The notes under the pieces: model-generated
Databases searched by the model: none
The model's input: the letters and a program-made list of their open reading frames with translations, nothing else
What the model was told of the DNA's origin: nothing
Translations under genes and position numbers: made by a program
Part shown: in pieces, positions 12,778 through 23,915 of the stretch
How positions within the stretch are numbered: the stretch's first letter is position 1
Layout: every line of letters starts with the position of its first letter
Source of the DNA: Monilinia fructicola
Taxonomy: Eukaryota; Ascomycota; Leotiomycetes; Helotiales; Sclerotiniaceae
Length of the DNA: 64,000 nucleotides
Assembly: GCA_008692225.1 (NCBI GenBank)
Contig: VICG01000003.1
Span: forward strand, 3,028,501-3,092,500
Reading direction: 5' to 3'

Positions 12778-13754
12778 TTACAGAACAATGCACTTCTTCT
12801 TCTTCTCCTTCTTTGTCAAGAGCGCAGCACGAGTGGCATGTTCGAAAACCTCACGGACACCCTCATTGGTCTTTGCTGAGCACTCAAGAGACTTGTAAGC
12901 ACCGATCTTATCAGCAACACGTTGAGCCTATTGGTTGAGTTAGTATGGTTCCATCATTGCCAATGCCCATTCTCTGTTCCGCAGCCGGCTTCAAAACGCG
13001 CGGTATCTGATGGATCCTTACCTGATCTTCGCTGACTGGGGTTTGATTGGTCTTGTGTAATTCTTCAATGGTTTTTGGGTCGTGGCGCAAATCCTTCTTG
13101 CATCCAACGAGGATAATTGGGAGGCCCTGGCAGAAATGGAGGACTTCGGAGATCCACTGTTTAGGCACGTGTCAGCAGTTGTCTTATCAAGAGAACGGCG
13201 GATGGAGTATTGTATTGTATCATACCTTCTCCTGGACGTTATCGAGGGAATCGGGGGAGTCAACGGCGAAACAGATCAAGATGACGTGCGAATCTGGGTA
13301 TGATAGAGGTCTGAGACGATCGTAATCTTCTTGTCCAGCCGTATCCCATAAAGCCAGCTCAACATGCTTTCCATCAACTTCGACATCGGCGACATAGTTC
13401 TCGAAGACAGTTGGGACGTAGACCTGTAGCAGAAACGCATCAGTTATTGATTCTGATGGTGGAGCAATTACTCCGTCGTTGGCATCGTCGTCGTCAATAT
13501 CAACAAGATAGTTGACGCGATGGCCAGGTTGTATTTGATTTGCAGATAATCAATCGTAAGGGGTCGGTGTAAGGCTTACCTCTGGGAAGGTTCCCTTGGA
13601 GAAGACACTGGCAGATCTGTTAGTGGATATAACTTTTTTATCGTTTTATCAACTAGAAAACCGTTGAACGATCGATGGGTACTTACATCAACAAGCAAGT
13701 CTTACCGCAAGCACCATCTCCGACAATAACGAGCTTTCTTCTGATTTCCGCCAT
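12778..13754 (-). CDS. rho1: Rho1 small GTPase
   Basis: Rho-family GTPase that controls beta-1,3-glucan synthase, cell-wall integrity signalling and polarised growth at the plasma membrane. Five exons, 13754-13687, 13607-13580, 13423-13226, 13156-13022 and 12927-12778, sum to 579 nt and give 192 residues, the usual Rho1 length. Visible motifs: P-loop GDGACGKT (residues 12-19), effector region [17 protein letters not shown], switch [25 protein letters not shown] base-recognition motif, SAK motif ([10 protein letters not shown]), polybasic KKEKKKK and CIVL, a geranylgeranylation-type CAAX box. All splice sites are GT-AG and the frame is clean. No frameshift is present, unlike several genes further right. 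Confidence 0.97.
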
Positions 13755-14245
13755 TTTGGCAAAGGTTGTGATAAGGTTTGTTGGAGAGAGCGACTATATG
13801 AAGGTGGTGATTAAATTGTTATGAGTATAAACAGATCGTATGGGTCGTTGCAGATGGAAGTTCGTTGATTGGAAAGGTTGTTGAAGGTGGAAATGAGTTC
13901 AAGAAGGCAACCTTTGGAGAAACCTAATAGCTAGTCGGTTCGAATGTTATTGCCTTATACTGGAGATAAATAAGGCACCAACTATTCATTTTTGGTTACT
14001 ATGGGAATCATCGAGCATAATAAATAAATAAAATCTGGGCAAATGGGCAAATGGGCAAAAGGGCTGGGCTGATACGGTGAATCAAGCAATGAAGGAATAG
14101 GATTGGATGATTTTCAATCGGGAAGATTACAAAGAAATCTTAAAAAAGATTTTGTGATTCATCCATATTTTGATACTGTAGTCTGTAGCAGTATAAGGTT
14201 AATTATGATTTATATTAATTTTATATTATTTATGAGTATCGGTGG

Positions 14246-14335
14246 TTGTATTTATGTTTGTGTTTGTGTTTGTGTTTGTGTTTGTCCTGATGTTTGTGTT
14301 TGTGTTTGTCTCTATGTTTATGTTTGTTTTTATAT
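14246..14335. repeat. TGTTTG-type hexamer microsatellite
   Basis: GTTTGT/TGTTTA units are repeated over about 90 bp in the 5' flank of rho1 (about 500 bp upstream of its ATG). The artificial open frames on both strands are products of the repeat. Confidence 0.9.
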
Positions 14336-14393
14336 TTAGCATTCATTACTCGAGGATATTTATCCTGAATAGCGAATTTGTCTTTACTCCGTA

Positions 14394-14418
14394 TCTCTCT
14401 CTCTCTCTCTCTCTCTCT
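14394..14418. repeat. CT dinucleotide microsatellite
   Basis: About 12 uninterrupted CT units directly after a TACTCCGTA 9-mer. Confidence 0.95.
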
Positions 14419-14889
14419 ATTCCACGTATAAGGATTGTGATCTTCTACTCCGTTGCTCATAACCATTATCTATCTGCTATCTAATTAGTAAGGACTGCCC
14501 GGGTGGACTACTCAAGTACTTAGTAGGTCCCATCTCCAGGGCTCTCTCTTCTCATATCAAAACGTCCAGAGATATAGGGGAGTCGGTTTTCTAATCAACT
14601 CCGTTTTCAATCATTAGCCCCTAACCACCAACTAAGGGGTTACTACCAAGGTTCATACATTAGTATCATGCTAGGCAGGTCTGATGTATAGCGGCCGGCG
14701 TATGGTGACATACAGTAACAAGTACTACCGTATCTATCTGCTTCTTCACCTCACACCATATCATACATATCATCAAAGGGACCCGTGGACGAAACTAAAA
14801 GCCTAATACACAACACCTAGATAGATAGGCAATGAAACTAACTCCTTGTTAATGTTTGTCTACCATTAGGCCAATTCTGCATCGATCAT

Positions 14890-14976
14890 GTATTTCTTTT
14901 TCTTTCCTTTCCTTTCCTTTTCTTTCCTTTCCTTCCTTTTCTTGCTTTTCTTTTCTTTCTTTGACCTTTCTTTGCT
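14890..14976. repeat. Polypyrimidine TTTCC/TTTTC tract
   Basis: Nearly pure pyrimidine plus strand made of CTTTC and CTTTTC units. Confidence 0.85.
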
Positions 14977-15034
14977 TTCGTACAATGCATTCATTACATT
15001 ACAGTAAGTAGGTAGGTACCTAGTACATACGACA

Positions 15035-15114
15035 GGACAAAAGGACTAAAAGGACTAAAAGTACTAATAGACCAAAAGACCAAAAGGACTAATAGACCAA
15101 AAGACTAAAAGGAC
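15035..15114. repeat. Diverged AAAGGACTA / AATAGACCA tandem repeat
   Basis: Eight or so imperfect 9-10 bp units (AAAGGACTA, AAAGTACTA, ATAGACCAA, AAAGACC) in direct tandem, with drift between units. Confidence 0.85.
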
Positions 15115-16065
15115 CTCCTAATTACTTCCTGTGCCTCTGTGCCGTGCTTTACTTTCACCTACCTAGTTTTTTTTTCTTCCTCAGTACCCGCATTTGATAT
15201 TCATTTGACGGCTTGAATATCAAGGAATGCTTCAGATACATAAACTAGGAATAGCCCTTTACTGTAACTTTAAAACCAATACCACTGATAAAATATTGGT
15301 AACATGCTGGCTTGGCAATCTTACTCCCTCCTGAATCTTGCCAACAAGCTCTAGACTGACCACCGAATGAGTGACTGAATGATTCAATAAGATATCTATG
15401 GACCTGCTGCAGTATTACTTCACCAGAGAACATGACTCTCTCAACACAGGGGGGAGAGGCTTCTTCCAGGGTTCTCACCACGATCAGGCGTATCTACTGG
15501 CTTAATATTACTACGTCCGGGTGTTACAACTCTTACGAGGCCCTTTCCTTTCAAGTGAAGTGGTAAAATCTTGTTTGTTCAATTGCCTTCCTTCATGGTG
15601 AAAGAGAAGCACGTCCCCAACCTCAGTTCAGGAGATATCCGTGGACTTTACGGAGTACGCACATTATATGGGGCTGAGCTCCTAGACAATCTGAATCTGC
15701 ACTTCACTTCACTTGCGCCTCGTTCTCTGCCACTTAGGAAAGGACAGGATCGATGAACAACAGCAGCAGGACTTGTGGGAATTTCCATAAACTTTTCCTC
15801 TTTGTTATGACGAATCCACTCCGCCCTCTTCACGACATTCCAACACTCATGGATAGAATTCGTATCCAATCCATTGCCCCGTTGGGATTACACACTCCGT
15901 ACAATATAACATTAGATGATTGATTCAATGAATGAAATCCACCCACAAAATCCATCCATGAAGAGCTCAAAATCCCTAATGCTTGAAATGATTGGCCAAC
16001 CTCAATTGGGTCGGTGCCAACTTGCCCCTGAACCAATGAAAAGCTAAATGGAGATTCCGTAATGA

Positions 16066-16073
16066 TCACGTGA
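16066..16073. promoter_or_regulatory. Palindromic TCACGTGA (bHLH/Cbf1-type) site
   Basis: A perfect TCACGTGA palindrome lies about 135 bp upstream of the uL24m start codon, with a CCAAT box at 16033-16037. E-box sites of this type bind Cbf1-like bHLH factors in fungi. The binding factor here is inference. Confidence 0.5.
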
Positions 16074-16208
16074 CCGAAATCCCGAATCACAATCACGCAC
16101 CAACCGAATGCAGCCTAGCCCAATATCAGCGAAAGCTCCGTCCAAAAAAAGTTGAACTGACGACCCTCACCATCAAACGAATCCCCTCCCTTCCCCTCCC
16201 CCACCACC

Positions 16209-17468
16209 ATGCAAAAAGTGATTCGGCGTACGATCCTCGCCGAGAAGCAGGCCGCCCGGCGCTTGCAAAGCGGCAGCGCAAAATGAACTCGACGAGTTTG
16301 CACTTCGACAGGATCGAATGAAGCAAGCGAGCACGGAAAACCTCAGACGAATTAAGGAAAACAGGTTGTGCGAAGGGAGGATTGGGAATTGAAGGAACTG
16401 GCCCCGAAGAGAGATGTCGGCTCGCAGGTTGATACATATGGAAGTATCAAGGCACAATTTCATAGAGCAGCCAGAGATGAGGAGGCAAGATGTCTTGAAG
16501 ATACTGGATCTATGGGGAGGGAAAAAAACACTTGAACATTCGAGAGGGAGATAGGGTGGTTGTGGTTGAAGGAAGGGATAAAGGGAAGATTGGGCAGGTA
16601 CAGAAGATCGATAAACAGAGGGCGGAAGTTACTTGTGAGGGACTGAACATGGTATGTCTTGTGATTTCTTAACCCTCCATTCCCAACTACCCCTCACCAT
16701 GAATCTTGCACTGGCCATGCATACTAACACAGCTCCCAGATCGACGTAGCAATACCCGAATGGATGTTAGGAGGCGCCGACCAAGACCTCCGCCCAACCC
16801 GCTCCATCCCCCAAGGCATCTCCTTGAAGAGCGTCAAGCTAGTATTTCCCTATACCGACCCCGCAACCGGTCTCACCCGCGACGTAATTGCCAAAAAACT
16901 TGCCCACCACAAAATGTTCCGAGACCGCCACGCCCAAACCGTCAGATGGCAGCGGATAATCCCGGGTGCCGGCGATCGTCCCGATATAATAGTGCCATGG
17001 CCCAAAACCGAACCGCGAGAGAAGAAGGAATATGATTGCGACACGCTGCGAATAACGGTGATGAGAAAAACGTTTGTCCCTACGCTCCTCACGCCTCCGA
17101 TGCCGGGGAGCGTGATTGATGAGTTGAGGAATAAATACTCGGTCTTCAGGACGAGACATGACCCCGAATATGTAGAGAGAAAATTAGAGGAAGATAGACT
17201 AAACGAGGCGAAGAAGAAGGCAATTGCTTCGATGAGGACGCCATTGAAGGAAGTTAATAGGAGAGAAAGGCAACTACGCAAAGCGAAGGGCAAGGGTAAA
17301 CTTACTCGAGGCATGTTATTGAGGATTGGACAGGTGATATCAAGAAGGAGAGGAGTCGTTATGAGACAAGTGGGCATTAGCTCCGACGCAGGGACCGAGG
17401 TCGGGGAAGTTGAGGGTACTTCTCCATCAGAACCTACGCCCACAGAGCAGATCCCAGTGCCTGCTTGA
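16209..17468 (+). CDS. Mitochondrial ribosomal protein uL24m (L24/MRPL40-type); exon 1 frameshifted as given
   Basis: Large-subunit protein of the mitochondrial ribosome. Exon 1 begins with MQKVIRRTILAEKQAARR, a typical basic start for fungal uL24m. Its last part encodes a KOW motif (REGDRVVVVEGRDKGKIGQV) ending at 16651. An intron with GTATGT donor at 16652 and CTAAC branch ends at 16739. Exon 2 (16740-17468) starts IDVAIPEWML and is open for 242 residues to the stop, ending in a basic tail. Exon 1 cannot be read in one frame: NELDEFALRQDRMKQ, ELKELAPKRDVGSQVDTYGS and the KOW segment lie in different frames. One shift sits at the A run 16280-16283. The intact exon 2 and the homopolymer positions favour consensus errors over a pseudogene. 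Confidence 0.8.
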
Positions 17469-17706
17469 TGATTATGCATGTATATTATGTATCTGGAATG
17501 GAAGAAAAATGTAAATGTATGGATTAAATGGCACATTTACAGACCGTTCAGGCATCCGAGGCGTTGTAATATATAAAGACCCAACGCTAACATCACTTCT
17601 ATCTTATATCTGCAAAAGGCACACAATCTCTCCAAAATTCTTCCGAATTCGATTTGGTTTTAGTATTTATTTTCTGATTCAACCAAACATGATATAAAGT
17701 CTCCAC

Positions 17707-20700
17707 CTAAGTCCCCAACAACGTCAACTTTTCAAAAGCAGAGATATGAGGCGCCTCCTTCCTCCTCCCCGCTGCTTGCAGACTCTCTGCGTAGACTGCA
17801 TCACCACCAACGGGCCTATAATCTTGACCTTCTGTACCCTGCGCCGCAGCCCCATCTTGTCCTCCCTGCGCGCCAGCATTCAGATTTCGGGCGTCCGCAT
17901 CTGGGCCCCCGAACACCTCTCCAACACACCCCTTACACAAGCCCACCACCTCTGCCATACTTCCCTCTATCGCCCTCGCCCTCTCCCACATGCCTCTCCT
18001 CACCAATCCCAGAACCAATCTCTCGACTTCTTCTCTTGAGCCCTCGACTCTTGCGATCAGTCTTCCTACCGAAGCTACCAAATACTCTTCTTCATATACA
18101 CTCCCCTTCTTACCCCTTGCCCTTTTCCTTTCCTCTCTCCTTCGGTTCTTGCTTGTTGCTCGGCTCACTCCTGTACCTACAGTCCCTACACTGCCATTCC
18201 CCGTATAGCGGGTAAATAATGAGCGATTTGTGGAGACGCGGGAAGAAGCAGCAACCGATACATCATCGGGGAGTTCACCATCGCCTCCTCTTTCCCCCTC
18301 GTAGAAGGCGAGAGGGTCGGCGAGGGCTTTTTGTCTTAGTTCTCTAATCCGTGGTACTTGTGCCAGTAATTGTGCTTTACAGTCCGCCAACAATTCTGTA
18401 CTAGAAGCGAGAGCGTCACCAAGACCTGGATCGATGACTGATTCGAGAAGATCGGGGCGGCCTTTGAGAGCGAGAAGGTGGAGGGCATCAGCGAAGAAAT
18501 AGCCTTTGCAGAAGGCTCGTAAGGCTGTTTCGAGAGAAGAAATGTATTCTAGTTGGATAGTTGCGGCGGCGTAGTAATCTTTACTTTCAATGAGGGCATC
18601 GTAGAGGGTATTTGCTAGTTCTATGAGTGCGGAGCCGCTCATTGGAGACCCATCTGCGCCGCCAGTAAGAGCGCAGAAGAGAGTTTCACGCCATTGAGAA
18701 GGCCCAGAGGCGAGGTAGCAGGATGTAGCTTTTGCATAGTTGTTGAGAGATTCGTAGGCGAGTGCTGCCTCTTTGTAAGAGGATTTGGATTCGAGATATT
18801 GTGCGTAGAGAGCTGTTATGACAGCGAGGGGTTCGGGATTGTAGCGGTAGATGGCTAGAGCGGCTTTGTAGAGAGCGTGCTTTTGGGTATATTTTTGTAA
18901 TTCCTCGAAGGCGTTGAGCTCGTGGAGATGGTTGAGTGCCTTGGTGTGACGGGATAGGTAGTCATCGATACTGTATTTGCGACGCAATTCGGTCATTTGT
19001 TGTAGATTTTGCATGAAAGGTAAGTACTCTCTGGGGTCCTTTTGTGATTGTTGGGCTACTAGAAGAGCGAGGTCAAGATTGTAGAGACCTAGAGCATTCT
19101 CATATAGTCTGTTAACATCGGCTAAGAAACAAATGTGCTCCACTGCCTTATCAGCCATAGCCTCGTCTTCTTTCATCAACTGTGCAACAACCAACAAGCC
19201 ATCATCCAACGCAGGCGGATTCTTGCATACATTGGATGTTATAATATTTTGCAAATTAGTTGCAGTGCGAGTCTTGAGAACTTCGAGGAAAGCATCACAG
19301 ATCTTGTTGACCTTTGAGACTTTGACGATTGTAATGTCGAGGGGAGCCTGGGGTGCAACTGGGTTGACACCATGTGCTCCATCTGCTGTAGGTAGTGTGC
19401 TACCATTTTGAGGCAAGACTCTGGTCTCCTTGTACATTGTCTGAGTGACATCCTCTTCTCTCAATGAAGATAAGAACAAGTCGATATAAGTAATCTTCTT
19501 AACCTGGTCGATGAAAAGTGCAACACTAGATAAGAACTGCTCTGGGGCATGGTCATATAGAATGTTCATATCTACACGTTGGGTTCGGCAATGAGTGAAG
19601 GCTTTTCTATAGTTCTTTTCATCAATAAGTTTTCGAATGCCCGCGAGAACCATTGCTCGTGGGAAAATAGTCTCCAGATTCCCTCGAGGCATTTGCAAGA
19701 TGAGACTGAGAGATGTTGGCATTGCAGTGACTAGTCGAGCTCCTCTTTCAATACTTCGACATCTCTCGTCAATTTCTGGATCATCAGGTGGAATTTCGAG
19801 GTCTGTTCAATATTAGCATTACATCATATGAGCCGAGGTTCAACAATACGTACCATGAACTTCTGTGATATGCACAAATTTGAGGAGGTGTGTAGTAGTG
19901 GTGAAAATAAGATGGGCAGGTGTAACGAGGAAAGATGTACAGTTTCGCACCAGTAGGCGTGTATTTGCAAACAGATGGCCATTATTAGACAATCCAAAAG
20001 CTATACGCCGATCCCCATAAGCATTCGAGCCATCACTCAAAGGTAGAACGTCTACCCATGGTAATTGCTTGGAGAAATTGCAGGAAGATAAAGATACATC
20101 GCCAAAAGCTAGGCTATGAAGATCCCCTGAACTAGTTTGAATGTATGGGTGCATGATGCCATCTTCAACGAAGCTTGATAATATGGACACTGATGAAGTT
20201 GGGTTTTTTTCAAGTACTTTTTCTTTGATTTCACCAGGAATTTCAGTAAAGTGGTATCCTTGGATAACTGGGCCAGTTTCACCTCGTCCCAAAGTGAGTA
20301 CCTCGTTCTTGCCACTGAAAGTGATTTGTTGATAGATAGTGGTTTTGGATGCCGACTCGAATATGAATTGTCCTGCCAATGCCGGCGTAGGTGCAACTCG
20401 TTTAGTGGCATCTAAATCGAAAACCACAATACCTTCTTGATGTAAAACGGCAAGCAGTGAAGCATCCGCATTGACGGAAACATCGATGGCATTGGATTGT
20501 ATAGTAACTTCGTGATGACCCATTGGAGGCGGAACATTGGCAACTCGGAAAGGAGTCACCATGAGATTTTGTCCATCTATGACAGCGAGCACTCCAAAGT
20601 CATGTGGTGGTGCCAAAGTACCGCGAACCGTTGTGAAAATATACTCTGCAAGATCAATAGTATCCTCGGCAACAGATAAGAATCTCAGAGACTTTTCTGG

Positions 20701-21845
20701 GTGCCAAGCAACAGGGTTAGTAGAAACCAATGGCGCATGGTGATTCCTAATCTCTTGCTTAAGATACCAATGATAATTACCCATGGTCCATAACTGAGTG
20801 CAGTCAGCGAGTACGACAGCCAGCACCGTGGAGTCGGAATTCCAAGCCAATCTAATGTGCTGATTAGAAAGTTGACGCTGCTCTGGGGTAAGCCGAAGGC
20901 TGAATTCTCCATGTCGTAATCCGTTTCGTTCAAAGAATACTACATCAATCCTCTCCTCAAGGCGTTGAATTCCTGCAATCAAATTTCCAGAAGGTCTCCA
21001 GCTCAGAGCGCCTTCGAGACCATCTACGGGCTCGCTGACACTATCAAGTTCTCCTTCTCTAGAATATACACGAATTATACGACGAGAAGCGGATTCAATG
21101 GTAGAAATTGCGAGATAAGCGCCATCTCCTCTCCAGCTGATAGTAACACTCGAATCATCGTTTGGACTGAGAACACCTTCATCGATCTTCTCAGGCATGG
21201 TCGGATCTCTTAAAGCTTTGGCTCCTCTGCCTTGAAATTGAGTCTCTTTCTTACCCCAACCGACAGATACATGATTCGAAGCCTTCAGGTCCTCTTTCGT
21301 CATCGTAGTATCTGCAACGCCATCGAAACTGCGACTCATCCAAATGACGGTATTTTCTTTGGTTGTGATGGCCAACAGTTCTTCGTCAGGTGACCACCTT
21401 GCTGCAGTAATACCAGCATCAACCGATCCCATGATTTCGATCTGACCTTCTCCAGGTTGAGGGTCCTCCCTGACGACAATGATATCGCCACCAGCCAAAA
21501 CAAGACATGTCGTTAAACTGTCTCCAAAATGATGCAGGCTCAAAACTTTGTCACAGGCCAAATCTGGGTTTGGGGATGGTGCTTCCCAAGACGTGATAAG
21601 AGTATCCTCGCTATATATCTAAATCAGTAAAATTCAAGGAGACTCCTCGGTTAGGAAATTATATACTGTGATTTTGAGTTTGCCTTGACTCTAATAAGCT
21701 GGATCACAGCGTCATTTTCGGTAGGGCCAACAGTACAAACGACAGCATCGTTTGCCAAATCCCACGCCGCCGCCGTTATAGGTCTATTCTGATAGTGCGC
21801 AGGAGGTCTCCATTGCTCGTATTGAATACCTCTTAAATTCCTCAT
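17707..21845 (-). CDS. elp1: Elongator complex protein 1 (Elp1/IKI3)
   Basis: Scaffold subunit of the Elongator complex, which modifies wobble uridines of tRNAs. Three exons (21845-21667, 21610-19854, 19802-17707) sum to 4032 nt, giving 1,343 residues, the usual Elp1 length. The protein starts MRNLRGIQYEQWRPP. The N-terminal half is a WD40-like propeller region (for example ITAARWSPDEELLAITT, ALSWRPSGNLIAGIQ, RLAWNSDSTVLAVVLADC). The C-terminal half is helical and TPR-like (HELNAFEELQKYTQKHALYK). A basic stretch near the end (KNRRREERKRARGKKGS) matches the conserved tRNA-binding region of the family. Splice sites are GT-AG; intron 2 has donor GTACGT and acceptor AACAG. No frameshift in 4 kb. 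It is divergent from the DUF3984 gene and convergent with uL24m, 238 bp away. Confidence 0.97.
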
Positions 21846-22117
21846 CTTCTTGGTATCGATAGATCCAGATATATGAAAAGAAATAAAAGATTAGTTCTAT
21901 GCGGATAGATAAATCTTCAAGTCATGCATCCTTTGTGATCGGTCATTGATTCGTCCGACATTGGAATCAATGAAAATCAATGAAAATCAATGAAAATCAA
22001 ACCCTTGTCGTTTTCACAAGCCAGAAGATTTTTTTGGTGAATTAAGGTTACTCGTAAGCGAATGCCGCTAAATATTCATTAGTGTGGGTTCTTTCCCCAT
22101 CACCCCAGGTTTGGTCG

Positions 22118-22176
22118 GAAGTGGATGGATGAATGGATGAATGAATGGATGGGTGGATGGATGGATGAATGATTGT
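22118..22176. repeat. GGAT/GAAT tetranucleotide array
   Basis: Mixed GGAT, GAAT and GGGT units over about 60 bp within the divergent promoter region. Confidence 0.85.
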
Positions 22177-22366
22177 GGTCACTGGTGCGTGAGACTGTTG
22201 AGTGAGACTCGTGAGACTGGTGAGACTTCTCGTCTCTTCTCCTTTCAATACATCCATTCCACTTCTCTGCCCACTTCTCTGCCCACCTCATTCTTGGAAC
22301 ATTCGATTGTTATTGCAAGTCGAAACACTATACGATAAAGATAGGTAGACTTTACACTTTCATTTA

Positions 22367-22442
22367 TCAATCACTCAATCACTCAATCACTCAATCCCTC
22401 AATCCCTCAATCACTCAATCACTCAATCACTCAATCACTCAA
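22367..22442. repeat. ACTCAATC octamer tandem repeat
   Basis: About nine units of ACTCAATC, some with CC for AC, ending 40 bp before the ATG at 22483, so probably transcribed as 5' leader. Confidence 0.9.
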
Positions 22443-22482
22443 CTTCTACTCTACAAGTACTTGTAATCACCTCCAAGGTCAA

Positions 22483-23664
22483 ATGGATATCGCATACAAT
22501 CAACACTCTCCTCACTCCAAACGTCACAATCGCTCTTCGACCAATCTCACAAATTTAACCATGGCACCCTTGATCTCCAAACTCCCCCCTTCAAATGACG
22601 ATTACTTCCCCGACCATCCATCCTACATCGATGATCGGTCCTTGCCTACCACCCCTTCCGTTCTCTCCCGCTCATCTTCTCGCGTGTCCCTCCGCAAACC
22701 TGCTCCAATGAATCTCACAATCCCCAAATCAAAATCCAGCATCCACCTCACCGCTGCCCCACGCACACCCCATACACCTGGGCCCCGCTCCGGCGCAACC
22801 ACGCCTTCGCGACACTCGCATTTGAGAAATGCCATTGCTCCGGATGATCTGCAAATAAGTACATTCAGCGAGAAGGATCGCAACGATTCCGACTGGCTTT
22901 TGCGAGCCGGCGCCATCATATCGGCATCTACCCGCGAATCAAAGGGCCAACTATGGCTCGTGTCGCGCGCAAGTTCGACAAGTCTACAAAAGGACGCGGA
23001 TGAGGATGCATTTGAGCGGGAGCTCGCTCGGGAAAGAGAACATAATAGCAGGAGAGGAAGTAGGCGAGGAAGTTTCGATGCAGATGATGAGTTCTCCCCA
23101 GTTACAACGAGAAGGAGTTTGAGTTTTGGACCTGCGACAGGGGCTTTTAGTACGTCAATGAGTAGATATGGGAGTCGAGCAAATAGCAGAATGGGGAGCC
23201 GGGCGAATAGCCGGAGGGGAAGCAGAGCAGCGTTGATTACACCAATGACGGCTGATAAAGAGAGAGGTTATTTCGATGCGGAATTTACACATGAAGAATA
23301 TCCGGCGGAACCAGATTTCGTAAATTTGGAAGAGGAAGTGTTTGAGGATGGAGACGAGGCAAGAAAAGACGAGGCAATAGTTAAGAAATTGGCTAGAGCA
23401 AGTCGACTAGGGCTTGGAGGCTGGGTAGAAAATCTACTTGGATGGAATTTATTTGCTGTTGAAGAAGATGGAGAAGAAGCCGAATTCGATACATCCGATG
23501 AGAAAGAAGAATCGGAATTATCATCACGACCGTCGCGGTATACACTCGATGAAATGGGCGATACACCAGTTGAAGAACAAATGCCACCACTCAATCCAAA
23601 TGAAGCAGATGGTTGGCATGACGCAGCTTGGCTTTTGAGTGTTGCAAGCAAAGTCATATTGTAA
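22483..23664 (+). CDS. DUF3984 family protein
   Basis: Single-exon protein of 393 residues, uncharacterised but conserved in filamentous ascomycetes. An internal ATG at 22561 (MAPLISKLPPSNDDYFPDHP) may be the real start because family members begin near there. Visible features: a Ser/Pro/Arg-rich N-terminal third with phosphosite-like SR and TP motifs; a conserved core with DWLLRAGAIISASTRESKGQ; an SR-type repeat SRANSRMGSRANSRRGSR at about residues 230-248; and a C-terminal block with LGGWVENLLGWNLFAVEEDGE. No membrane segment or signal peptide is visible. The family name is from memory and the function is unknown. Confidence 0.8.
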   Translation: MDIAYNQHSPHSKRHNRSSTNLTNLTMAPLISKLPPSNDDYFPDHPSYIDDRSLPTTPSVLSRSSSRVSLRKPAPMNLTIPKSKSSIHLTAAPRTPHTPGPRSGATTPSRHSHLRNAIAPDDLQISTFSEKDRNDSDWLLRAGAIISASTRESKGQLWLVSRASSTSLQKDADEDAFERELAREREHNSRRGSRRGSFDADDEFSPVTTRRSLSFGPATGAFSTSMSRYGSRANSRMGSRANSRRGSRAALITPMTADKERGYFDAEFTHEEYPAEPDFVNLEEEVFEDGDEARKDEAIVKKLARASRLGLGGWVENLLGWNLFAVEEDGEEAEFDTSDEKEESELSSRPSRYTLDEMGDTPVEEQMPPLNPNEADGWHDAAWLLSVASKVIL

Positions 23665-23915
23665 TACTCTCAAGCCAATCTATGCAATTATGTTGAGTCT
23701 TATAGTACAGCTTTCTTTGTGAATTATAAATAAGAACACAGCTGCATGTTCTCCACATGAAATCAATGCATCTCAAATATACATGTGGTCGTGAAGTTAT
23801 CTATTCCACCTTCAAAATGACAACGCACCGATAACATTTCTGCCAACTCGATGCTCGATGCAAACAAAACAATGCCTTTCTCCTTCCCTGTCAGAAGTCT
23901 CTCTAGTTGGCAAAG

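Larger units (their letters stand above)
13755..16208. other. Long intergenic region with many simple repeats
   Basis: About 2.4 kb between the divergent rho1 and uL24m genes. It contains a GTTTGT hexamer array, a CT array, a polypyrimidine block, and diverged AAAGGACTA-like repeats. No coding exon is convincing. The rho1 promoter lies just above 13754 and the uL24m promoter just below 16209. Confidence 0.65.
21846..22482. promoter_or_regulatory. Divergent promoter region of elp1 and the DUF3984 gene
   Basis: About 640 bp shared between two head-to-head genes. It contains three copies of a TCAATGAAAA unit (21966-22000), a GGAT/GAAT array (22118-22176) and an ACTCAATC array (22367-22442) that probably falls in the 5' UTR of the plus-strand gene. 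Confidence 0.55.

Noticed and set aside
13924..13950. GGTTCGAATG resembling a tRNA B box
   Set aside because: No matching acceptor stem or A box could be found around it; no tRNA gene is supported in the window.
14103..14484. Open frames with VFVFVF or KHKHKH repeats
   Set aside because: They arise from the GTTTGT hexamer repeat on the two strands.
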